Origin: Gemmatimonadota bacterium | GTDB lineage: Bacteria > Gemmatimonadota > Gemmatimonadetes > Gemmatimonadales > GWC2-71-9 | Length of the DNA: 10,380 nucleotides | Direction: 5' to 3' | Assembly (NCBI GenBank): GCA_017889745.1 | Contig: JAGGAG010000129.1 | Location: forward strand, 1-10,380 | Shown here: piece after piece, positions 1 through 6,632 of the stretch | How the letters are laid out: each line of letters starts with the position of its first letter | How positions within the stretch are numbered: position 1 is the stretch's first letter | Made by a program: the position numbers and the translations under genes | Notes under the pieces: model-generated | What the model was told of the DNA's origin: nothing | Databases searched by the model: none | The model's input: the letters and a program-made list of their open reading frames with translations, nothing else

Positions 1-2
1 CC

Positions 3-1889
3 TTCTGGCTCGAGCGCCTGCTCGTCTGGCTGCGCAAGGCGCCGGTGCGGCCTCTGGGCCCGCAATCGCCACGCACCGGTCGCCTCATCCTGTTGCTCGA
101 CCGCATCGCGGAGCACCCGCAGCGCGACGTGCTGGTGGAGCGGCTGCAGACGGCCTGGAGCCACCCGACGGTGATCCGGCTGCTGGCCGAGACCGGCCTG
201 CCGAGCCAGCTCTCGCTCTCGAAGGAAGTACTGCACCGCCTCGCCAACCGGGTCCTTCCCCGCTACCGCACACCGGACAACCTCCCCGACCTGCTGTTCC
301 GCCTCGAACTCACGGACGAGGATGCGCAGTGGATCGGGAGCCTGGACGGCACCACGGTCGAGCGGGCCGCGGCGCTGGTGGCCGCGCCCCGGGCGCTGCT
401 GCTGCGCGCGGCGCAGCTGGTGGCGGCGCGCATCTCCTCGGTGGGAACATCGCCGAGCATCCTCGGCCTCCGCCCCCCGCACGAACTCGTGGACTCGAGC
501 TTCATGGACCTGCCCCCCATGGTGGACCGCCTTCGCACCAGCCTGGCGGCGGGTACGGAACTGCCCGAGTGGCAGGCGGACGTGGCGCGCTGCCGCAGGG
601 TGCTGGACGAGATCTCGGCGCTCATCGACAGGCGGGGCGCCTCGACCGAGAGCCTGTACCGCCACGAGCTGCTGGGCGCGGAACTGACGCGCTTCGCGGT
701 GCTGCTCAACCTGGCCCTCGACACGGGCGCCCTGCCGGCGCGCGAGGTGGGCATGGAGGTGGTGCGGGCGCTGGTGACGCAGCACAGCATCCGCGCCGTG
801 GGGCGGGCGGAGGCGAAGCGCCTCGCGCTCAAGATCACGGAGTACACCGGCAGCACGGGCGAGCACTACGTGGTGCGCTCGCGGAAGGAGTGGTGGGCCA
901 ACCTGCGGGCCGGCGCGTACGGCGGGTGCGTCACCGCCTTCACCGCGCTGGCGAAGTTCGGGATCTCGGCGCTGCCCGTGGCCCCGGTGGTGCTGGGCCT
1001 CGCGCTCGCGACCAACTACACGCTGAGCTTCTGGATCCTGCAGGTCTTCCACTTCTCGCTCTCATCGAAGCAGCCGGCGATGACCGCGTCGGCGCTGGCG
1101 ACGTCGCTCGCCGACAAGGACGACATGCCGCACAACGTGGAGCTGATCGCCGCCATCTCGCGATCGCAGGCGGCGGTGACGCTCTCCAACGTGGTAGCGA
1201 CGGTGGGCCTCGCGCTGCTGCTCGACTTCCTGGTGCACCTCGCGACCGGGCGCTGGTTCCTGCCCACGCCGGAGGCGGCACACGCGCTCAGGAGCCTCAA
1301 CCCGATCGCGACGCTGACGATGGTGTACGCGGCGGTGACCGGCCTCTTCCTGTGGCTCTCGAGCCTGGCGGCAGGCGCCGCGAGCAACTGGAGCGCCTAC
1401 CGCCGCCTGCCGGAGGCGACGCGGGAGGATGCGCGGATCAAGCGGCTCTTCGGCAAGGCTTTCGCGCAGAAGCTGGGCGACTTCGTGGAGCACCACTTGG
1501 GCGGGATGATCGGGTACGCGGCGCTGGGCTTCCTGCTGGGGTTCGTGCCGGTGCTGCTGAGCCGCTTCTTCGGGATCGCGCTCGAGGTGCGGCACGTGAC
1601 GCTGCATGCGGCCGCGGCGGCCTACGGCATCCTGCCGCTCCGCGACGCCGGCGAGCTGCTGCTGTCCGACCTGGCGTGGGCGGGCATCGGGATCCTGGTA
1701 ATCGGGTTCTTCAACTTCTCGGTGTCGGCGTGGCTCGCGCTGCTCACGGCGGCGCGGGCGCGGGACCTGACGCGGGAGGACCGCGGGGTGCTGTGGAAGG
1801 CGCTGCGCCAGGCGTTCGTGGAACGGCCATCCCGCTTCTTCTGGGTTCCAGCGAAGGCGCGCAGGCCGTTTGCCATGCCAGCGACGTGA
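3..1889 (+). CDS. Gcr-type 'site-specific recombinase' family membrane protein, 5' end outside window
   Basis: The frame is open from base 3 (FWLERLLVWLRKAPVRPLGP...), so the first GTG at 45 is probably internal and the gene starts upstream of the window; 628 codons are visible, against roughly 650-700 residues recalled for the family. The N-terminal ~270 residues (numbered from GTG 45) are soluble and helical. About six hydrophobic spans follow, near residues 291-345, 378-402, 421-446, 485-512 and 543-570. The segment NYTLSFWILQVFHFSLSSKQ and the preceding GAYGGCVTAFTALAKFG are what I recognise from the family first named for the gonococcal gcr gene (Pfam SpecificRecomb). Despite the name it has no visible tyrosine- or serine-recombinase catalytic motif, and the many membrane spans argue against a DNA-cutting role; its real function is unknown. 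It converges with rnhB across a repeat-rich gap. The family call is fairly sure; the role is not. Confidence 0.75.
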   Translation, partial: FWLERLLVWLRKAPVRPLGPQSPRTGRLILLLDRIAEHPQRDVLVERLQTAWSHPTVIRLLAETGLPSQLSLSKEVLHRLANRVLPRYRTPDNLPDLLFRLELTDEDAQWIGSLDGTTVERAAALVAAPRALLLRAAQLVAARISSVGTSPSILGLRPPHELVDSSFMDLPPMVDRLRTSLAAGTELPEWQADVARCRRVLDEISALIDRRGASTESLYRHELLGAELTRFAVLLNLALDTGALPAREVGMEVVRALVTQHSIRAVGRAEAKRLALKITEYTGSTGEHYVVRSRKEWWANLRAGAYGGCVTAFTALAKFGISALPVAPVVLGLALATNYTLSFWILQVFHFSLSSKQPAMTASALATSLADKDDMPHNVELIAAISRSQAAVTLSNVVATVGLALLLDFLVHLATGRWFLPTPEAAHALRSLNPIATLTMVYAAVTGLFLWLSSLAAGAASNWSAYRRLPEATREDARIKRLFGKAFAQKLGDFVEHHLGGMIGYAALGFLLGFVPVLLSRFFGIALEVRHVTLHAAAAAYGILPLRDAGELLLSDLAWAGIGILVIGFFNFSVSAWLALLTAARARDLTREDRGVLWKALRQAFVERPSRFFWVPAKARRPFAMPAT

Positions 1890-1903
1890 GGAGGAACTGA
1901 ACT

Positions 1904-1977
1904 GCGTGAACGGTGAACGGTGAAGGGTGAACGGGAACTGCAGGCCCGTTAACAGTTCACCGTTTTACCGTTTACGC
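1904..1977. terminator. Imperfect long inverted repeat, probable two-way terminator
   Basis: Bases 1904-1924 pair with 1956-1977: the reverse complement of the left arm reads TTCACCGTTCACCGTTCACGC, matched by TTCACCGTTTTACCGTTTACGC with one insertion and a few T changes. A shorter hairpin lies inside (AACGGG at 1930-1935 with CCCGTT at 1945-1950). It sits just after the recombinase stop (1887-1889) and just before the rnhB stop on the other strand (1983-1985), where a shared terminator would be expected. There is no clean T run, so termination is inferred from position and folding only. Confidence 0.5.
1906..1933. repeat. Four tandem 7-bp GTGAACG units
   Basis: Four head-to-tail copies of a 7-base unit: GTGAACG at 1906-1912, 1913-1919 and 1927-1933, and GTGAAGG at 1920-1926. 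Degraded reverse-complement copies (GTTCACC at 1955-1961, GTTTTACC at 1962-1969, GTTTACG at 1970-1976) follow within 25 bases, so the block forms one arm of a long inverted repeat. It lies entirely between two convergent genes. Confidence 0.9.
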
Positions 1978-1982
1978 TGTTC

Positions 1983-2618
1983 CTACCAGAGGGTCGTCTG
2001 TGCCACCGGGGCAAAGCTGTAGCGGTGATGGATACAGGGCCCGTGGTCGCGCAGGCCCTGCTGATGTTCCTCGGTGCCGTACCCCATGTTGGTTTCCCAT
2101 CGATACACCGGGTGCCGCAGTGCCAGGCGGCGCATGAGGTCATCGCGGACCTGCTTGGCGACCACGCCGGCGGCCGCGATGGAGGCACAGTGCGCGTCGC
2201 CATCGACCAGCGCCTGGTGCGGGTATCCCAACTCGGGGAACGGCAGCCCGTCCACCAGGATCTGCCAGGCGTCGAGGCCGTCCAGCACCCGGCGTACGGC
2301 GCGGCGCATCGCGATGGCGGTGGCGACGCGGATGTTGAAGCGGTCGATCTCCCGGACCGAGGCGGCCGCGACGCCGATACGGAGCGCGCGCTCGCGGATG
2401 CGGGGGATGAGGCGTTCCCGCTGCGCCGCGCTCAGGAGCTTGGAGTCGCGGAGCCCGGCGATGCGCCTGACGTTGGCGGGAAAGACGACGGCGGCGGCGA
2501 CCACCGGCCCGGCGAGCGGGCCGCGACCCACTTCATCGACGCCGATGAGGAGGTGCCCGACGGCCCAGCGGGTCTTTTCCTGGCGGAGCGTCGGCCGGGG
2601 CGTCGCGGTGCGGGGCAT
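1983..2618 (-). CDS. rnhB: Ribonuclease HII
   Basis: A 211-residue RNase HII, the usual length for the family. It cuts the RNA strand of RNA/DNA hybrids and nicks 5' of single ribonucleotides left in DNA, starting ribonucleotide excision repair in the cytoplasm. The metal-binding residues are visible: Asp28-Glu29 in GVDEVGRGPLAGPVV, Asp123 in LVDG and Asp141 in VDGDAHCASIAAAGVVAK. The 18-residue spacing of the last two matches E. coli Asp108/Asp126. The GRG motif (31-33) and the Tyr in NMGYGTEEH (Tyr180), which sense the ribonucleotide, are present, as is the C-terminal RYSFAPV. The ATG at 2616-2618 leaves about 20 residues before the first strand, which is acceptable. The sequence just upstream on the - strand contains TATAGC 9 bases before the ATG, a possible -10 element without a convincing -35. 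The gene is divergent from the nap-like operon and convergent with the recombinase-family gene. Identification is firm. Confidence 0.96.
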   Translation of the reverse strand: MPRTATPRPTLRQEKTRWAVGHLLIGVDEVGRGPLAGPVVAAAVVFPANVRRIAGLRDSKLLSAAQRERLIPRIRERALRIGVAAASVREIDRFNIRVATAIAMRRAVRRVLDGLDAWQILVDGLPFPELGYPHQALVDGDAHCASIAAAGVVAKQVRDDLMRRLALRHPVYRWETNMGYGTEEHQQGLRDHGPCIHHRYSFAPVAQTTLW

Positions 2619-2789
2619 GAGCCCAATGCTATACGGGGCATGGTACAGGGAACAGGGATGTAGAGACTTGTGTCGTCAGTCGAGGATGACCTCTCCGCTT
2701 CCGGCGGGCCGTCACGCCCCCGGCTGAACAAACCTTCATCAATCGTTCCCCATCCCTTCAGCCCGCCTTCGCGATGTTCGCGCGAGTCC
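2619..2789. other. Intergenic region between rnhB and the nap-like operon
   Basis: No gene is supported here. The stretch should hold the promoters for rnhB (leftward) and the redox operon (rightward). I see no convincing sigma-70 pair on the + strand, no FNR-type TTGAT-N4-ATCAA site and no clear ribosome binding site. One reading frame (phase of base 2670, GTG) is open through the whole stretch into the export-signal-like segment, but its first ~40 residues look like non-coding composition. Confidence 0.4.
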
Positions 2790-2884
2790 CGCCTCTCCAC
2801 GCATCAGGTTGCACTCGGTCCTTGCGTCACCGCTGCTCTCCTCGCCGGAGGTGTTCGTGAAACCGGTCGATCGGAGGTGGCCCC
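2790..2884 (+). pseudogene. Displaced NapA N-terminal segment (export-signal-like), separated by an apparent one-base deletion
   Basis: In the frame of base 2790 the DNA reads RLSTHQVALGPCVTAALLAG followed by GVRETGRSEVAP. This has a hydrophobic core (VALGPCVTAALLAGGV) like a Tat or Sec signal peptide and sits exactly where a NapA leader should be. The downstream NapA frame is a different one and has a TGA at 2858-2860. Adding one C to the run at 2881-2884 joins the frames as VAPAWKKAPCRLCGVGCG, a textbook NapA join into the first cluster motif. A twin-arginine pair is not visible (STHQ stands where an S-R-R-x-like motif would be), and no good ATG/GTG with a ribosome binding site is seen upstream, so the true start is unresolved. 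Confidence 0.55.
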
Positions 2885-5095
2885 GCCTGGAAGAAGGCGC
2901 CGTGTCGCCTTTGTGGCGTCGGCTGCGGGCTGCTCATCGGCGTCGAGAACAGCCTGGCGGTGGCCGTAAAGGGCGACCCCGACTCTCCGGTCAGCAAGGG
3001 GTTGGCTTGCGTGAAGGGCTACAACTCGGTGCAGGCGCTCTCCGGGCCCGACCGCATCCGGCGCGCCCTGGTGCGCCGCAACGGCACCCTGGTCGAGGTG
3101 CCGCTCAGCGACGCGCTCGACCTGGTAGCGCGGAAGCTGAAGGAGACGACCCAGCAGCACGGCAAGGACAGCGTGGCCCTCTATGGCTCGGCGCAATGGT
3201 CCATCACCGACGCGTACGTGGCGTCGAAGCTCTTCAAGGGTGCACTGGGCACGAACAACATCGAAAGCAGCACGCGTCTCTTTGGTGCGAGCGCGATGTC
3301 CGGCCTCCAGGGGAGCTTCGGCCTGGACGGCGCGATCGGCTGCTACGAAGACATCGAGCATGCCGACGTCATCGTGCTGTGGGACGTCAACCTGTCCGAA
3401 ACCGACCCGGTGCTCTTCTCCAGGATGCTGGACCGCAAGCGCGCCAACCCCGCGGTCCGTATCGTCGACGTAGCCACCCGCACCACGCGCACCAGCTATG
3501 CGTGCGACCATTCCCTGCTCCACGCTCCGCACGCGGGGCTGGCAGTGGCCAACGCGATCTGCAATGAGATCGTGGCCCGGAAATGGGTGCAGCGCGACTT
3601 CGTGACCCAGCACGTCGCCTTCAAGCAAGGCAAGACCGACATCGGCTATGGCCTGACCGACGGTGCCCTCGTGGGGGACGATGCCACGGACGCCAGTTGG
3701 GACGAGTACGTGAGGTTCCTTGCCGACTACACGCCGGAGCGCGCCCAGGAGCTGTCCGGCCTCTCCGCGGCGAGCATCCGCTGGCTTGCCTCGCTCTACG
3801 GCGATCCCCAGCGCAAGGTGATGTCCGTCTGGGGCCGGGAGGTGAACCAGGATGTACGCGGTACCTGGCTCAATAACCTGCTCTACAACATCCATCTGCT
3901 GGTGGGGAAAGTCGCCTCGCCCGGCAACAGCCCATTTGCGACCACGGGCCAGCCGAGCGGGGGCTGCGCCGTACACGATGCGGGCACCCTGACCCAGACC
4001 CTCCCGCGCGGCGTGGTGCAGAACGAGGCGGACCGCCGCCGCGCGGCCGAGATCTGGGGCGTGCCGATGGAGCGGATCGCGGCCCAGCCGACCGCGCCTG
4101 CCCTCTCGATGTTCCGCCAGCTCGAGACAGGCGACATCCGCTTTCTCTGGATCATGGCGACCGATCCGATGATCAGCCTGCCCAACCTGGACCGCTATCG
4201 CCGCGCGGCGGCCAAGGGTGATCGTTTCATCGTCGTGTCGGAGGCCTATCCCACCCCCACGACGGACGTGGCGGACGTCGTCCTTCCCGCGGCGATGTGG
4301 CTCGAGCGCGAGGGGATCTACGCGAACGCGGAGCGGCGGGCGCAGTATTTCGAGCGCCTCGTCGCGCCGCCGGGCGACGCGACCGGCGACGCCTGGCAAC
4401 TGATCGAAGTCGGACGTCGTCTCGGCTTCGGGAATCTCTTCCCCTACGGTCCGGCCAGTCACGTCCAGCAGATCTGGGAAGAGTACGGCCGGTTCCATGC
4501 CGAGCCGCCCAGCGCACTGCCTCCCATCGCCGCGCTGCGGGCGCAGCCGGGGGTGATGTGGCCGTACGTGGCGGGACGCGAGACCCGTTGGCGTTACAAC
4601 ACCACCACCGACCCCGCCGCCGATCGCGCTCATGGAGGGTTCGACTTCTACGGTCACGCGGACCACCGGGCGTGGATCTGGCTGCGACCCTACCAGCCAC
4701 CCGCCGAGTCGCCGGACAAGGTATATCCGTCGTGGCTCACGACTGGCGCCGTGCTGGAGCAGTGGGGTGCGGGGTCGATGACGCAGCGCATCCCCGCGCT
4801 GCATCACGCGCTGCCGCATGCCTACGTTGAGATCAACAGCGACGACGCGCGCGACCTCGGCATCCGTAACCGCGAGACCGTACGCCTGGTGAGCCGCCGC
4901 GGCTCGGTCGAGATCGAGGCGCGCATCGACTACCGCTCCCAGCCCCCGCGCGGCCAGCTCTTCGCGCCGTGGTTCGACGAGTCGCGACTGGTCAACAGGC
5001 TTACGCTCGACGCCTGCTGTCCCCTGTCGGGGCAGCCCGATGCCGCGACCTGCGTGGTGCGCCTGGAGCGCCTGTCCGCGCCCGGTGGCCCATGA
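2861..5095 (+). CDS. napA: NapA-like molybdopterin oxidoreductase lacking the Mo-binding cysteine; 5' end frameshifted
   Basis: The homology to periplasmic nitrate reductase NapA is clear along its length: PCRLCGVGCG and SKGLACVKGY ([4Fe-4S] ligands), GDPDSPVSKG, NNIESSTRLFGASAMSG, HVAFKQGKTDIGYGL, RGTWLNNLLYNIHLLVGK, TGQPSG, and C-terminal WLTTGAVLEQW, GSMTQRIPALHHALPHAYVE and LVNRLTLDACCPLSG. NapA reduces nitrate to nitrite in the periplasm with a bis-MGD molybdenum centre. Here, aligned without gaps to the E. coli segment NARHCMASAV, the Mo-ligand Cys is Phe (TTT, 3281-3283) and the following Met is Gly. WTMGFNQHTRG has become WGREVNQDVRG, and the V-R-D/A-R-E motif after TGQP is V-H-D. The coding frame opens at 2861 after a TGA, but its first normal start codon is GTG 2960, which lies past three of the four cluster cysteines, so the natural start lies upstream in another frame. 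Its stop overlaps the next gene (ATGA). Nitrate reduction should not be assumed. Confidence 0.85.
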   Translation, partial: NRSIGGGPAWKKAPCRLCGVGCGLLIGVENSLAVAVKGDPDSPVSKGLACVKGYNSVQALSGPDRIRRALVRRNGTLVEVPLSDALDLVARKLKETTQQHGKDSVALYGSAQWSITDAYVASKLFKGALGTNNIESSTRLFGASAMSGLQGSFGLDGAIGCYEDIEHADVIVLWDVNLSETDPVLFSRMLDRKRANPAVRIVDVATRTTRTSYACDHSLLHAPHAGLAVANAICNEIVARKWVQRDFVTQHVAFKQGKTDIGYGLTDGALVGDDATDASWDEYVRFLADYTPERAQELSGLSAASIRWLASLYGDPQRKVMSVWGREVNQDVRGTWLNNLLYNIHLLVGKVASPGNSPFATTGQPSGGCAVHDAGTLTQTLPRGVVQNEADRRRAAEIWGVPMERIAAQPTAPALSMFRQLETGDIRFLWIMATDPMISLPNLDRYRRAAAKGDRFIVVSEAYPTPTTDVADVVLPAAMWLEREGIYANAERRAQYFERLVAPPGDATGDAWQLIEVGRRLGFGNLFPYGPASHVQQIWEEYGRFHAEPPSALPPIAALRAQPGVMWPYVAGRETRWRYNTTTDPAADRAHGGFDFYGHADHRAWIWLRPYQPPAESPDKVYPSWLTTGAVLEQWGAGSMTQRIPALHHALPHAYVEINSDDARDLGIRNRETVRLVSRRGSVEIEARIDYRSQPPRGQLFAPWFDESRLVNRLTLDACCPLSGQPDAATCVVRLERLSAPGGP

Positions 5096-5910
5096 GTTCG
5101 CCGGACCGGGACCCGACCGCGCTCGCGCTGCGACTCTTCCTGATCGCGGCGGCGGTCACGGGAGTAGCCGCGCTGAGTGTCGCGCTGAAGCGCGTGCCCG
5201 CGGCGCGGCGACCGGAGCCCGCGCCCGTCACGGTCGCCCTGCTGGCGGCGCCCATCGAACCGATCCGCGCCGAGGCGCAGGTGTTCCGCACGACGCCGGG
5301 CACGGTGGCGATCGATCCCGGCGCGCGGCGGGAGCGGACCGCCCACCCGCGCAACCTCAAGACCCGCCGGTTCCTGCGGGCCTATCCAGGAGCGCCACCG
5401 CGGATCCCGCACGCCGTCACGCCCGAGGAATTCCGGACCGATGCCTGCCGGACCTGCCACGAACGTGGTGGCTTCTCCAAACGGTTTGACGCGTACGTGC
5501 CGGTGACACCGCACCCCGAGCGGGGCGTCTGCCTGCAGTGCCATGTGGGCGAGGACTCGGTCATGGGCATCGCGATTCCCATCGCGCAGCCGAACGCGCG
5601 CTGTCCCTTGTGCCACGGTCCGAGCGGCGGTCCTCCCCGGGCAAATGCCTCGCTCACGTGGGCCACATCGGTCTGGCCGCAGTTGCCCCCGAAGACGGCG
5701 GACGGCAGCCCGCCCCCGATCCCGCACTCATTGCAGTTCAGAGAAAACTGCCTCGCCTGCCACTCGGGCCCCGCCGCCGCCACTGAAATCCGGACGACGC
5801 ACCCCGCGTGGGTCAACTGTCGGCAGTGTCACCTGAGCCCCGAGCCGGAGGCCGGGACATTCGCCCGCCCGGCGGGACACGCCGGAGCCCAGGACGGAGC
5901 CGCACCATGA
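5092..5910 (+). CDS. Five-heme c-type cytochrome made of two NapB-like modules
   Basis: 272 residues starting at an ATG that overlaps the napA stop (ATGA). A membrane span at about residues 12-32 acts as an uncleaved anchor or signal peptide; the rest is periplasmic. Five CxxCH heme sites are visible: CRTCH (119-123), CLQCH (147-151), CPLCH (171-175), CLACH (220-224) and CRQCH (243-247). Residues ~99-164 match the NapB pattern: GAPPRIPHAV, then CRTCH, a V-x-x-TPH ligand region, CLQCHVGED, then a terminal P-I. A second, shorter copy follows at ~205-250: PPPIPHSL, CLACH, TTHPAW, CRQCHLS. The CPLCH site lies between the modules. Ordinary NapB is about 150 residues with two hemes, so this looks like a duplication plus one extra heme. 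It would carry electrons to the NapA-like subunit. The NapB relationship is inferred from motif order; the heme count is certain. Confidence 0.85.
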   Translation: MSSPDRDPTALALRLFLIAAAVTGVAALSVALKRVPAARRPEPAPVTVALLAAPIEPIRAEAQVFRTTPGTVAIDPGARRERTAHPRNLKTRRFLRAYPGAPPRIPHAVTPEEFRTDACRTCHERGGFSKRFDAYVPVTPHPERGVCLQCHVGEDSVMGIAIPIAQPNARCPLCHGPSGGPPRANASLTWATSVWPQLPPKTADGSPPPIPHSLQFRENCLACHSGPAAATEIRTTHPAWVNCRQCHLSPEPEAGTFARPAGHAGAQDGAAP

Positions 5911-6632
5911 GCCAGCCACGGCGGGGAATCGCGCTGCTGGCGATCGGGGCGGTGTGCCTCGTCTCCGGCTGTCGTGAGGGGCGTACGATCCGGTGGGACC
6001 AGCCCCCGGCCGGGACCGCCGTGGCACAGGTCGACTCCGCCACCGCGGCCCGCAACGCGGCCATGGAGCCGGGTGCCCTGACGACGGTGCAGACGATGCC
6101 CGTGGTTCGCTGGAAAGGGCCGGGTGGCCGGCCGTTCGAGGTCGGCCGGCGGAGCGGCGCTCCGGAGGCCGGCTATACGCGCCTGTTCGGGACCATCACA
6201 CTGCCGATCGCGCTGCGTTCCCGCGCGGCGTCCCTCAACCAGTATCCCTGCACCTCGTGCCACCAGGGGCAGAAGATCGTGATGGAGAACAAGCGGATCG
6301 GCGATGCGCATCAGAACATCAAGCCGGTGCACCCGGACCAGACCGGTGCCGTGTGCGCAACCTGTCACTCGTCCAACGACGTCGAGACCCTGACACTCAA
6401 GAGCGGGGAGCGCGCCTCGCTGGACGAGAGCTACCGGCTGTGCGCGCAATGCCACTTCTCGCAGGCGGACGCGTGGGCCGGCGGCGCTCACGGAAAGCGG
6501 CTCGACGGCTGGGAAGGGCGGCGCGTCGTCATGGCGTGCCCCGATTGCCATAACCCACACGACCCGTCCGTGAAGGTGCTCATCCCGTTCCGCGCGCCCC
6601 AGCTGGAGCGAACCGGAGGCCACGCCCCGTGA
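5907..6632 (+). CDS. Tetraheme c-type cytochrome lipoprotein
   Basis: 241 residues, starting at an ATG that overlaps the previous stop (ATGA). The N terminus MSQPRRGIALLAIGAVCLVSGC is a type II signal peptide with the lipobox LVSGC, so Cys22 should be lipidated and the protein tethered to a membrane facing the periplasm. After a ~90-residue region with no recognised domain come four heme sites: CTSCH (115-119), CATCH (150-154), CAQCH (179-183) and CPDCH (211-215). Extra histidines in KPVHPD, GAHGKR and NPHDP could be the distal heme ligands, as in multiheme cytochromes of the c3/NrfH/doubled-CxxCH type. I cannot assign it to a named family. Its place between the NapB-like and ferredoxin subunits suggests an electron relay within the same complex. 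Confidence 0.85.
   Translation: MSQPRRGIALLAIGAVCLVSGCREGRTIRWDQPPAGTAVAQVDSATAARNAAMEPGALTTVQTMPVVRWKGPGGRPFEVGRRSGAPEAGYTRLFGTITLPIALRSRAASLNQYPCTSCHQGQKIVMENKRIGDAHQNIKPVHPDQTGAVCATCHSSNDVETLTLKSGERASLDESYRLCAQCHFSQADAWAGGAHGKRLDGWEGRRVVMACPDCHNPHDPSVKVLIPFRAPQLERTGGHAP

Noticed and set aside
3..1889. Mobile element with an active recombinase
   Set aside because: The 'site-specific recombinase' name is historical; the protein is a multi-span membrane protein, and no att sites, terminal repeats or integrase motifs are present nearby.
1906..1976. Possible CRISPR array
   Set aside because: The units are 7 bp, contiguous and without unique spacers; it is a simple tandem and inverted repeat.
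2668..2700. + strand promoter with TTGTGT as -35 for the nap-like operon
   Set aside because: The sequence at the right spacing (CTCTCC) bears no resemblance to a -10 element.
2809..3567. 252-codon + strand frame overlapping the start of napA
   Set aside because: Its Arg-rich, low-complexity translation shows no homology, while the overlapping frame is clear NapA.
2804..4819. 671-codon open frame on the - strand opposite napA
   Set aside because: It mirrors the conserved NapA coding frame in GC-rich DNA, its protein is Arg/His/Gly-rich without any domain, and it has no start context. It is a codon-bias shadow.
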